A stretch of DNA of 64,000 nucleotides. Origin: Adineta vaga (Eukaryota > Rotifera). Positions 36,001 to 45,937 of this stretch are shown here, in pieces; the first letter of the stretch is position 1; each line of letters starts with the position of its first letter. Where the stretch lies: assembly GCA_021613535.1 (NCBI GenBank), contig CP075493.1, forward strand, positions 372,001-436,000, given 5' to 3'. The translations under genes and the position numbers were made by a program. Under the pieces are notes generated by a model. The model did no database searches. It was not told the DNA's origin and worked only from the letters and a program-made list of their open reading frames with translations.

Positions 36001-39000
36001 AATAAAAATGAAACTATCCCAGGTGGAACGTGTCGGTCCGCACAGAGTTGGAACCGGACCAGTTGGATAGCGTGGACTCGCCGGTCGTCTCCGGCCTCAT
36101 ACAGTTCTTTTATTGCCGTACACCCTCTCAGGTTTCAGTCAGAAGATAAATTTTATGCTTCTGCACACACTATTTTTTCTACGATTCATGTAAAACTGTA
36201 CGTCTAAGTTCTTTATTTGATATGTCGACAACTATAGAGACAAGTACTACTATTTCAATAAACGTTGTTCTAATTAAAAACACAAGAAATAGAAGTTCTT
36301 TCACGTATCACTAATCAAAGAAGAGAGCGCCTTATGACGCCAGGCAACTCTGGGTTCGCATACGGATCATATTCGGACCGTAGAGTGAGCGCAGAAATAC
36401 GGACCTTATGATCATTAAAATTTGACGTATACGGCCGTATACCGTAAAAATACGGCCTTGTATTACTGTGCCCCAAAAACGGTCTCGTAAATACAGTACT
36501 TCTTCCTAATAACGACACTAAAACGAAACTTTATTTTGTTTCTATCAGCGTTCATCTATATTACGACCGATTTCAAACAACCTTATATTTGGGAAATCTC
36601 TGGATGACGCTCTTTCGAATGATGTATTTCCGATCCTTTTTCTCATATGTTTTCGTGGAGAAATCACCGATCTATGATCATGATGTCTTGCTGTCGTTGT
36701 TATGTGCTACTACCATAATAACGACACCCAGCTATTTTTTCGTCCTAATAATGACAACCCCCTAATTTTCGTTCCATAACGATGATAAGCTGATTTTGCA
36801 CCGTCGTATTAGTTCTAGCCACGGTTGGGGAAGCATACACCAACCTTTATGAGCGAGGTGTCGTTATTAGGGAGAAGTACTGTATTTACGAGACCGTTTT
36901 GGGGCACAATAATACAAGGCCGTATTTTCACGGTATACGGCCGTATACGTCTTAATTTTAATGATCATACGGTCCGTATTTCGCGCTCACTCTACGGTCC
37001 GTATACGGACAGTATCTTTCGACCTGGGATAATGAATATGGTTGTCTTAGGGTAATTGAAGCCGGAGAGTTGAAATATGAGCTCTATTTGTTCCCAAATC
37101 CTTTCGGACGAGCAACAGTCAATAGAAATGGTGCTCATAAAAAAGATTTATTATGATAGTGTTGGTATCCAGACATTCTAGAATAACTCATCTGTATCAT
37201 ATACTTTTTGTAGTACACATAACTTTCGGATAAAATCCAAAGTTTCCACATTTATTATGAAGTATGTCGGGTTTCACATAAGCTCGTATGAGTTGTATTT
37301 CTTGAAACGGAAGCGCATATAAGTTAATCTTTTTTTATTGTAGACACAGTTCATCGACCTCTACTAGATGAAAAAAATTCCGGCCAATTTGAAGACCTTT
37401 GTTATTTTGGGGAAAAACTCCGTGGAATAGATTTTTTTGGAAACCCAACTTCGCTAGACATAGTATGAACGTATCATTATTGAGTAAGTAACTTACCGTT
37501 TTCGTTCAAACATACCACCATTAAGAGAAAGAACAGTGCGAAGAGAACTAAATACTTCTTGAGCGATTTGTCCCGCTCTTGAATACGAGTTCAATTCATT
37601 CATTGACTCTTTCGCGACGAACTAGGAATACTATACATTAAATCAATCGAAAAAAAAACAGAAATACTTACCTTAGCTAAAAGGCGGACACCACCGACCG
37701 TAAGTGGTATGAGACACAACAAAATTAGTGTCAATTTCCAGTTGACTGATAGTGCAATAATAACACCACCAATAGCAGCAAATGTGGTTCCAATTACTGC
37801 CGCTAATTCAAAACCGATACCTCTACTGATATTATCAATGTGGCTATGAGAAAGAATCAAATGATGGTAAGGGTTTTAAATTATTAGAGAGCATACTCGA
37901 ATAGCTTAGCATTAAGCTGACCAGTGGGATTCGTATCGAAATAAGAGGTGCTCTAGGACAAAACAGAAAAGTAGATCTTTGATTCATAATAATATATAAT
38001 CAGTGCAATAGAAGAACGAGTTATCTGAAAACTTCTTCGTTCTTTTCTGTTTTTGATTTGCTTTGTTTATATCTAACACTTTTTTCGAAATATATACCCT
38101 TAGATTGTCTAAAAAAAATACTTTATGCAACATTTCCTAACTGTGACAGTTATAAATTGTACGATTCCGATTACACAGTATTACCAAATCTGAAAGTTGA
38201 ATACAATCACAGAAGACATTTTCAAGTATTCCAGTATTCAACAGTGACACCTTTGCCTTCTATGTGTCTTTCTGTAACATTTTCGGCGACATATACGTTT
38301 CTATGAGAATATCTCAATTCAATAACTCAATATTTAAATATTTAAAAACGTCTTCGATAACTGAATTCACTCCTCCGATTTGATGTGTGTAAAAAAGTTT
38401 CTTTTACATAGAAGGAAAACTCTTCGACGTAATTATGATGATATAACAAAAATAGATTGAGTATTTCGACTTACTCGTTGAATAAGTGATTGAAAGAGGC
38501 GAACACGTATGCGAGTTGTCTGCCGTCTGGCGGACACCGTAAATACATAATATTCCACAACGCTGCAGATGAATTCCACTGTGCCGATAACTATGGATGA
38601 AGAAGAAACAATCAAGTTCATGCTGAATATTACAAAAGAACGAGTTGATTCTGTTTACTTAATAGCCATTCCACTTTATTGATGATTTTGGCTCGAAATG
38701 TGATCATGTGAGGATTCAAAGGCGTTGACGATATTAGCGAATCACTAATGTTGCATAGTCTAAAAATAATTACCGACAAAAAATTAAAAGAATAGAAGCA
38801 TCAACACCCACTAACTTGTTCAGTCGAGCATAATTGAATGAATTGAGTTCAATACCCCACGGACAGCCATTGTTGCGTGAGTCTGTGATGGATAATTTTT
38901 GTTGTTGCAGATGACAGCCATCAGGAGATACGTCAGACGCAAATGCACCTGCGACTCGACCGAAAAGAACGAGACGTGCAGCAAGACAGAAAGCATGCAG

Positions 39001-39361
39001 TATAGAAGAGCATATGCCAATAAAAAGCAAAAGAAGATCGATTCGATCGGCAAAACGGAACTACAATACAGTCGAGTTAGATAAGCTATTTCTCATCTTC
39101 CCAGACTTACCAACTGGAAAAAACCAACATGTGATTCGTTCTCAGTATGTTCACCTTCATCATCTATGTTTCGATAATTATCTTCAGTCTGTTTTTTACT
39201 AAACCAACGACGCCAATCGAAAAAACTAGGAGAAAATGAAAAGATAGATTTGTCGTCTTTAAGCATTTGTTTAGGTCATACGGACTGATCGATTGCCGAT
39301 TTTCGTTATCATGTTCAGGTAACGTATTATTAGTCGTCAATAAAGGCTGAGTATCACTCAT
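27038..39361 (-). CDS. ABCB1: ABCB-type multidrug transporter (P-glycoprotein-like)
   Basis: Twenty-nine exons with consistent GT-AG borders and phases give 1335 residues: 39361-39282, 39225-39111, 39060-38816, 38759-38659, 38590-38475, 37952-37897, 37843-37672, 37621-37497, 31817-31637, 31583-31470, 31404-31203, 31145-31009, 30960-30838, 30776-30596, 30548-30315, 30263-30214, 30156-30001, 29933-29829, 29773-29408, 29281-29181, 29130-28990, 28924-28871, 28819-28717, 28069-27967, 27908-27888, 27826-27753, 27689-27489, 27438-27292, 27241-27038. The layout is TMD-NBD-TMD-NBD, a full ATP-driven exporter of lipophilic compounds in the plasma membrane. NBD1 has Walker A GLSGCGKST (498-506), LSGGEKQ (602-608), Walker B Asp626-Glu627 and His658. 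NBD2 has GASGCGKST (1128-1136), LSGGEKQ (1232-1238), Asp1256-Glu1257 and His1291. Both Q-loops (VSQEP) are present. All sites are intact, so it is probably functional. Oddities are a 21-bp exon 25 and a 5.7-kb intron 8 full of repeats. Paralogues ABCB4/ABCB11 are alternative names; the family is certain. Confidence 0.95.
28073..28716 (-). other. ABCB intron 23, enriched in TACATGTATC-like words
   Basis: This 647-bp intron is unusually long for the gene. It carries many degenerate TGTATCAA, TACATGTAT and TCGATATAT words but no gene. Confidence 0.55.
31920..32110. repeat. CCGGAA-type repeat island 3
   Basis: Words such as ATTCCGGCGTCCG, GTTTCCTGAAG, GGAACCGAAAAGTG, GACCGGAAAGACAG and GGCGGAAAC mark the same degenerate family as islands 1 and 2, here inside ABCB intron 8. 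Confidence 0.6.
33240..33540. repeat. CCGGAA-type repeat island 4
   Basis: A GC-richer block carries TCGGTCGTTTCC, CAACCGGACACAG, GGTGGCTTCCCG and TTCCGGTCGGCTCCGG words. It lies inside ABCB intron 8. Confidence 0.55.
34617..34797. repeat. Small inverted-repeat element, about 180 bp
   Basis: TCGATTTAGAGCTCATAC near 34640 is repeated inverted near 34760 (GTATGAGCTCTAAATCGA). Weaker pairing extends to CCAAAG/CTTTGG at the ends and to AAAACCAAAA inside. Confidence 0.75.
36000..36115. repeat. CCGGAC-type repeat island 5
   Basis: GTCGGTCCGCACAG, GGAACCGGACCAG and CCGGTCGTCTCCGG occur next to the fold-back element in the duplicated part of ABCB intron 8. Confidence 0.5.
36335..37030. repeat. Fold-back element with ATACGGCCGTATAC arms
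   Basis: The arms at about 36335-36530 and 36850-37030 are reverse complements over nearly 190 bp. Each contains palindromic GTATACGGCCGTATAC-like cores plus ATGATCATTAAAATT and TTTACGAGACCGTTTT (right-arm sense). The centre (about 320 bp) carries further copies of CTAATAACGACAC on one strand. It is noncoding and probably a non-autonomous transposon. Confidence 0.85.
37953..38474 (-). other. ABCB intron 5, about 520 bp
   Basis: It lies between exons with matching phase. The forward frame at 38058-38306 has no domain or context and is treated as chance. Confidence 0.7.
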
Positions 39362-40284
39362 TGTTTATTATTGTCGCATAAAGTAATTCAGAAATATTGG
39401 ATATTACACGTATATATAAAAGAAGAAATGTTTGACGGTAAGTTTGCTTGAATAAGCGTGCCGACGTGTTACGCTTCACCTGTAACTATCAACATATGGG
39501 ATGAGTAAACCAATTTATAAGACAAATATTGTGAGCAAACTGCATAAAAAGCGACTCTTATTATATGCGTTACGGTCCATCACATTCGCGAAAAAATGCA
39601 TCGTACAAAACAGCGGCCTTCTAGTGAAAAATGGATTTTTCTATCATGCATTAAAATGCTTTCTTTTTCACGGCTTTTTTTGAAGAAAATGAATATTCGG
39701 TTTCGTATCTTGAGTAAAAATGCTGCTTTATGAAAAGATGAGTCCTTTGCATGCCAACAAACATTTCACATCATCACACTCAAAAATATATTGCTGAAAT
39801 AGATTGTGTTTCATAGTAAAGTAGAGAGTGCATGTTGCTAGATCGATCTACTCGAACTTTTCATGGCCATATACGTTTAATCAATCGTCAGTTGACAGAG
39901 CACGTCAATTCTAACATTCTACTATTAAATTCTGTGTTTTTTTCTGAAATTTCGCAGTCTTAAGACTGTTTACAAAGTGACTTTATTTTACCATTTTTTG
40001 TCATCATTTTCGTATTATACATTTCCGAGTGAGTTATTTTACAAAACTGGCACTCATGTTGTAAACATCGCGCAAGTTGCTCACAATTGGGAAGATGTAG
40101 ATTATATGCCTAGTTTTATGAAAAAAGATTTTCTAATGATCGGATAATCTCTCGCAGGAGACTTTATACAAGATAATTTGTCCGAATGACATAATCCAAT
40201 GGTAATTTATATGTTTGTTCTTTTCGATGAACAACTTATTAAGTCAAGTTTGAAATATGTAATTTAACAAGTACAAAATTGATT
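39362..40284. other. 5' flank of the ABCB gene
   Basis: This is the presumed promoter side of the ABCB transporter. No TATA box or other element can be singled out with confidence, and no other gene is seen. Confidence 0.45.
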
Positions 40285-41380
40285 GGCATGGTGTGGCAAA
40301 TATCAAATGAATACAAATTTTCGAAATAGCATGTCAAAATTTTTGAAAATTTAATTTTTTGAAAATTTTAAATTTTGAAAATTTTCAAATTACATGACTT
40401 CAAACAGATGAATTAGAAATCAGAAATTTACTCTTCTATGCGAAATTTTGACAAAAAGTTCTAGTATTTTGAAAATTTTCATCGTTTATTAAATAACGCT
40501 AATAAGTTATAGGGAACCAGAAATCAGAAATCTACGTCTCAATGTAAAATTTTAAAATTTATTCAATTCTGTTATTCAAAGTTTTTATAATTTATGCAAT
40601 AACTTCAATGGTTAGCAGAGAGGCAGAAATCAGAAATGTAGTTTTATATGAAAAATTTGAAGAATTCTTCCGTACTCTACACAGAACGTTTTATCATTCA
40701 TAAAATGACTTAAATGAATAGCAGAAAGTGAAATTTGTGAAGAAAAAGGACTAGCGTGCCAACTGAATGATGCTAACTTATAGGAAAACGACATTATCTT
40801 TTCAGTTAACATCATTTTCTTTGCCAACAAATCCTTCTCTTTTCTGGCTTATATATTTTTGCTGTCCATTGAAACCATTGTACGAATGATAAGATTCCTC
40901 GTGACAAAAGAGGAATTTGAAATTTTCAAAAATGAAAAGTAGATTTCTGATTTCTTCTTTTCTATCTGATCTAGCACATCATATAGTATAGATAAGGCAA
41001 ATATCTTTATATATGATAGAATGGATTTTAAAATTTGAAAAGTAGATTTCTGATTTCTTCTTCTCAGTGTAATCTAGCAGGTCATAGTATTGATAAGGCA
41101 AATATCTCTAAATATGATACAAGAGATTTTAAAATTTGAAAAGTAGATTTCTGATTTCTCCTTATCTATGTAATCTAACAGGTCATATAGTCTAGACAAT
41201 GTAAATATCTTTAAAGATGCAAGAAGAGATGTGAAAATTTTCAAAGTTGAAAAGCAGATTTCTGATTTCCTGCAGTTTTCATTCTAGTGTTTTAGAGTGT
41301 TTGACTAAATTTCTGATGAAAAAGCAGAAATCTTATCAGAAATTTTTTCAAAACTGGTTACAATTTGAGATTTGCCATGC
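40285..41380. repeat. Fold-back element built of two inverted tandem arrays
   Basis: The ends are imperfect inverses (GGCATGGTGTGGCAAATATC at about 40287 and GATTTGCCATGCC at about 41371). Inside, GAAATCAGAAAT recurs at about 40417, 40521 and 40626, a period of about 104 bp. Its inverse, TAGATTTCTGATTTC, recurs at about 40940, 41043, 41144 and 41255, a period of 101-111 bp. The copies share further sequence such as GATAAGGCAAATATCT. It is AT-rich and noncoding. Confidence 0.8.
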
Positions 41381-43880
41381 CCTCTTGATTGGAGATATTT
41401 CTAATGATTAAGCTTCACTGAGAGCTCAAGTTGTATCGTCATTAATAAATTCCGGCATGACAAAAAGATCGGATCATGTGTTCTGCATAATGAATATTAT
41501 CGATGGGATGAAAAAGTCTTAGATGCGAGATATCATTAGAGATAGTTCGAATTCTGCATAAACTATCTATTAGATCTAACTATTTTAATCTGAAATATGT
41601 AAAATAAGAGGTGACAGTATTTAAGCTAAAAGAATCTGTACATTAAATACCGAGACTTGAAAAACAAAATTATTAAACGTTATCTTGTTTGATCATATCA
41701 AAGTGGTGAGGGCTAGCCTTTACTTGTCTTCTAAGAATATCTTTCTACATATTAAAAGTCTTGAACTGCGACGTGAAAAAACTAACAGAAATTTGTAGTG
41801 CCACATCTGCTTGTGCAAGATGCATTTTACCGCGACATAACTCAAATAGCCTCAGGGTTTATTCAATCGAGACAGTTATTGTGATACTCGAGTTCTAAAA
41901 CCGAAGTTTAGTCATTAAAAATACTTTCAATATATAAATTGTTATTGAATTGCATCATTGTGACGGATTACAGAAAATATTTCAAAACTATTTAGGTACT
42001 ATGAGTAGATCAAAGTGTACGAAGCTATTTTGCAGACTAATATGACAAAATTATATTTTTGTTTTAAAATTTTGAGAAAAAATCTCATATCATTTTCAGA
42101 AATAGATGTCACCTTGGCTCATACTAATTATATTTTGCGATAGTTATCGAATCAAATGGAATTCAAGGTTTTCTTTTCTCCAAACGAATATCAATCGCTC
42201 GAATCTCTTAGCCGATAATTCGGATGTGCACCGGTCATAGTCCGCAAAGGGTTCCTAGTCCAATTGACACTACATTAGATTGGTTATATATTTAGTATTG
42301 TTGCAGCAAAGTCTCTTTCAAGAATAGAAAATTTGTACCCAGACAGACTGTAATGACGCGTAACTGAGTTAACCATTATCGGCCTTGTGATTTTTACAAA
42401 TGTGCCAAGAATTGTCTCATCATCAATCTATTATCGAACAGTATATTTGCTGCCCTGCACATTTGAGCAGAAAGAGAACTATAAGTTTCTAGAGAAGCAA
42501 GACATAATTGGACATATCACTTTCTGTAACTTTTCTTACGTAATATACTGCTATGAACAAAATTGTTTAACATTGCTGATTACAAAAAATATTATTTACG
42601 ATTAAACACTATTGTTGGACTCTAAATAAGCAGATATTAAGAAGTGAAATAGACTTAAAATATTCGCATCTTTGTATCAGACATAACGTACATTGAAAAA
42701 CAATGGTACGGTACGAAATCCATAAATGACTTTGAAACTTTTCCCAAGGTTTGCATAAAACCAGTTTCCTATAAAACTTTTTTCTGCAGTTTTAAAATAA
42801 GATTTAGTAATTCAAGTTACGTTTGATGATCAGTAATAAATATAAAACTCATACATACTCAAGTAATATCTGCTACTGTCCACCTATATAATTCTATAAC
42901 CCCATACATATCAATGACTGAATTGCAATCTTCTGATATGATTGAGATTTTAGCTGCATTAGGTTAATAACTTCTGTTCTGATTAACGAACTTGAACAAT
43001 TTTTTTATGGGTTACTCCTCTTTAAGTGTCCCACTCTCACATTAAATCTCAGCTCACTAGCTCGTACCGTCGGAAAGTTATAAGTCTCACACTTAAACAA
43101 TCGTACTTTGTATGGACGAATGGTAAGAAAAGGATATTTCCTAAGTATAAAAGAAAAGAGGAAATATATAATAAATAGTCCATTCTGTACAGCCTGAAAC
43201 GCTTTTTCAGATAATATATCCTTTGTACTTCTTTTTCCTTCTTTTCACATCAGTTTGCTTCAAATACCTAATTGCAGACACTTAGTCGTTTTCGTGTAGA
43301 CTCACCTTATTTTTTAATTTTCTTCCTCTGACTATGATTTGAAGAAGCGGGAAGGTATTTAAATGAGAGGTCCTCAAGACGAAAACAAATTGATAAAAAA
43401 ATCTTCTTATGAATCGCTTTCCTCATTGTTGAAAAAAACGATCTTTTTCCGAAAATTCAAGTTTTACTCACTTTCTACACTCACTTTTTGCAACTTTCGT
43501 CGCTGATAACTTTTAAACAACTCATCTGTTTTCCCTGAAATTTTCACCATAAATATAGTTCTCAGAGTTGTATACTTGGTAATAAAGTCAGCCGCCTATC
43601 TCTGGCAATACGCGAGAGATTTACATTGTACGACGAAATGCACACTCACTTTTTTCTGAAAAGGTGTAGATTCATCTTTTTGAAACTTAATAGGTGAATA
43701 ACTCCTGAACAGCTAACTTATTTACGTTGAAATTTTTACTGTAAATATACTTCACAAAGTTCTATAAGCATTGAAAAATCCAGTTCTCTGTTGATTATCG
43801 TTCTTGAGATATTTAAATTACATAATCGACTTCAAAATGACATTTTTATAAAATCAGGTTTATGTTATACATTTATCCTG
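41381..43880. other. Intergenic, nothing clearly defined
   Basis: AT-rich sequence with no supported gene. At 43050-43110 and 43690-43780 there are phrases (CTCACTAGCTCGTACCGTCGG; TAACTCCTGAACAGCTAACTT) that look like pieces of fold-back elements, but their partners were not found. Confidence 0.45.
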
Positions 43881-43884
43881 AAGT

Positions 43885-44170
43885 AAGTCGTATATCGGCT
43901 AATATGCGGCAAAGTGTTCGGAAACTTCTGCTGTGTAATGCTAGCGTAGAGTGTAATAAAATTTGCTGATTAAAAACTGCTTGGGTCCACTTTCAATTTC
44001 TTTGACAAATCGTACCAAAAAGTTACAATCCACTCATATTTGTGACTTAATTGCAACTTCTTGGTACGATTGACGAGAACAAATGAAAATAAAATCGAAC
44101 AGCTTTTGAATAGTGCATTTTACTATACTATATGCTAGTGATACACAGCAGAAGTTTTCCCGCACTTTTT
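43885..44170. repeat. Dispersed repeat, copy 2, forming an inverted pair
   Basis: The left half (to about 44040) matches the repeat at 12690-12860. The right half (about 44045-44170) is its inverse, shown by CGTACCAAAAAGTT versus AACTTCTTGGTACG and GGAAACTTCTGCTGTG versus CACAGCAGAAGTTTTCC. This defines a small fold-back family with at least two copies in the window. Confidence 0.8.
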
Positions 44171-45937
44171 AGATCATTAAGCGAGATATGCGTTATAGAA
44201 GTGTATAATTTTTTCCTACAGGTATTATTCGCTACTAATTATGATTTCAAATCACATTTTTTATGCATTTTAGTAGAAATAAGTTCTGAAAACGACAATT
44301 ATACTACCTTTTAAAGGTGGATCTTTAAAACCAAAACAAAAGGCTTTTCAGTTCAAGAGTAGTGGTTTCTATCGGGCCAAGATCTCGGATTGCTGGCTCC
44401 AGGTAAGGTTAGATAACTGATGTAGAGTTTGAGTGAAACAATAAACTAGTTCACTTGTCTCTTAAAGGAAAGTAACTGTATCAACGTTAATCATATGAAT
44501 TCTGGACTACTGGTTTCATCTATAGATAGAAACAAACGTTTCTTTCAATCATGTCCATACTCTAATTTATATTGTAAGTTCATTGTGAAGCCTCCAAATC
44601 TCTCTAAATCTATAGATTTAGATAAAGACATGCAATAACGGATGAAATTTTAGGCGAAATGTGGATACATGTTAATTGTGATAATGAGGTGGTTATCTAT
44701 TTTTTCGTTATCAGCCTGATCGAGTCGAGTCTAATCCGTATTGTAGATTTTACTACTCGTTTCTGTTTCGTAAGAAGTCGTCAAAATTTCGTAAGTCATG
44801 TTTCTAACAATAGTTTAAGGCAGAACCATAAATGTTCAACTGCTTCGACATACCATATATTAAGAAAAATCTCGCAAACATGTTTGTTCAAGACTGGTTT
44901 TGAATTATATAACATAACTATTATGATAAACACGAATGTGATGTCAGTGTTTCATTTTAATTCAAAATAGGTGACATCGGATGGAAAAGTCGATTTTTAA
45001 CAAGCTAAACAGTCTTTAGTGTCATCTAATTTGAATAAGACCAAGTTTTTTTCTCTCTATATTTCAATTTACGGAAATGTGCGCTAAGGATATATATGTT
45101 CGATGGAAAAATCAGTTTAAAGTCGCTTGTGTTGACTAAGAAACTATCGAAACATAAGATATTTGGACCAACGCCGTTTTCTTAATTGGAAGGAAATTCG
45201 GTCCATCGCATTTGCACACATAGTACATGCTTTGATCAAATACTACGATGTCGTAGCCGGATATGAGCTCTTCCAGCCGAAAAAACCTTCGAACATATCC
45301 ATTTCGAAAGAGCAGAGCTGATGCTAATCCAATGCTTTAGTTGATATCTTTCATAGAAAAAAAGGAAATAGTTTATTATTTTCGATTTGCTTATGATTAG
45401 ACTTGGAGTTTCAACCGTGGCAAGAAAGTCAAAAATCAAAAATGTTTCTTATGTGACAACATACAATCCTATGATGGACACTCTCTCTCAATAATTTTTC
45501 AAATTATTCGTGAAATTATGTAAGGCTCTGTGAAATGTTAATCTTTTTGAAAGTTTAGGAGAATCAAGATTTTTTCTCCGAACATGGCAATATTCATTCA
45601 CATTCGTGTTAGAGGCGAAAGAAAATGAAGAAAAAGTCGTACATATAGATTTTTTTCGCGTTGCATCTCAAAAAATTGTTTCATTTTTTTCTCTACTAAT
45701 AAGTACGTTGCAGTGTAATATCTGGCGATTTTCATCTTTCCTTTCTGCATATCAATGTAATTTGTTTTTTCTTTTTTTCTCGGTTCGGCGCGTCTTATTT
45801 CATATTTATATTTTGTATTGAAATAGAATTATGACAATTTTTTGAAGCAAATATAACGAAGAAATTGTGTTCAGTTGAAGTCACTTATATACACGATTAT
45901 TCTTTTATTCGACTATTTCTTCATTTTTTTTGCCACT
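44171..45937. other. Intergenic, 5' flank of the BAHD gene
   Basis: No gene is supported. Several short frames are present, none with a recognised domain. Confidence 0.45.

Larger units (their letters stand above)
35080..37210. repeat. Tandem duplication in ABCB intron 8, second copy interrupted
   Basis: Sequence at about 35090-35560 is repeated at about 35790-36000 and resumes at about 37060-37200. Shared words in order include TATACCAT, GAGCTACAAAA/GCGCTACAAAA, GATCCAAxATTAG, CAATAGAAAT and CATTC(C/T)AGAAT(G/A)A(G/C)TCATCTGT. The second copy is split by island 5 and the fold-back element, so the duplication came first. Confidence 0.6.
31818..37496 (-). other. ABCB intron 8, 5.7 kb, repeat-filled
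   Basis: Exon 8 ends at 37497 with GTAAGT and exon 9 begins at 31817 after TAG, with matching phase. Between them lie CCGGAA islands, a small inverted repeat, a tandem duplication and a fold-back element. I see no independent gene. Most other introns of this gene are 40-70 bp, so the size reflects insertions. Confidence 0.8.

Noticed and set aside
36825-37055. Frames inside the fold-back element arms
   Set aside because: Left and right arms give mirror-image frames (also 36315-36518), a by-product of the inverted repeat.
38058-38306. Possible gene inside ABCB intron 5
   Set aside because: Short, no recognised domain, and bounded by well-phased exons.
40930-41280. CRISPR-like repeat-spacer array
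   Set aside because: The conserved word recurs about every 104 bp, but the intervening sequence is also repeated and the array is mirrored; the genome is eukaryotic.
45875-45937. Hydrophobic leader (21 codons) before the BAHD start
   Set aside because: It lacks an ATG and BAHD enzymes are cytosolic; the family-like start is the ATG at 45938.
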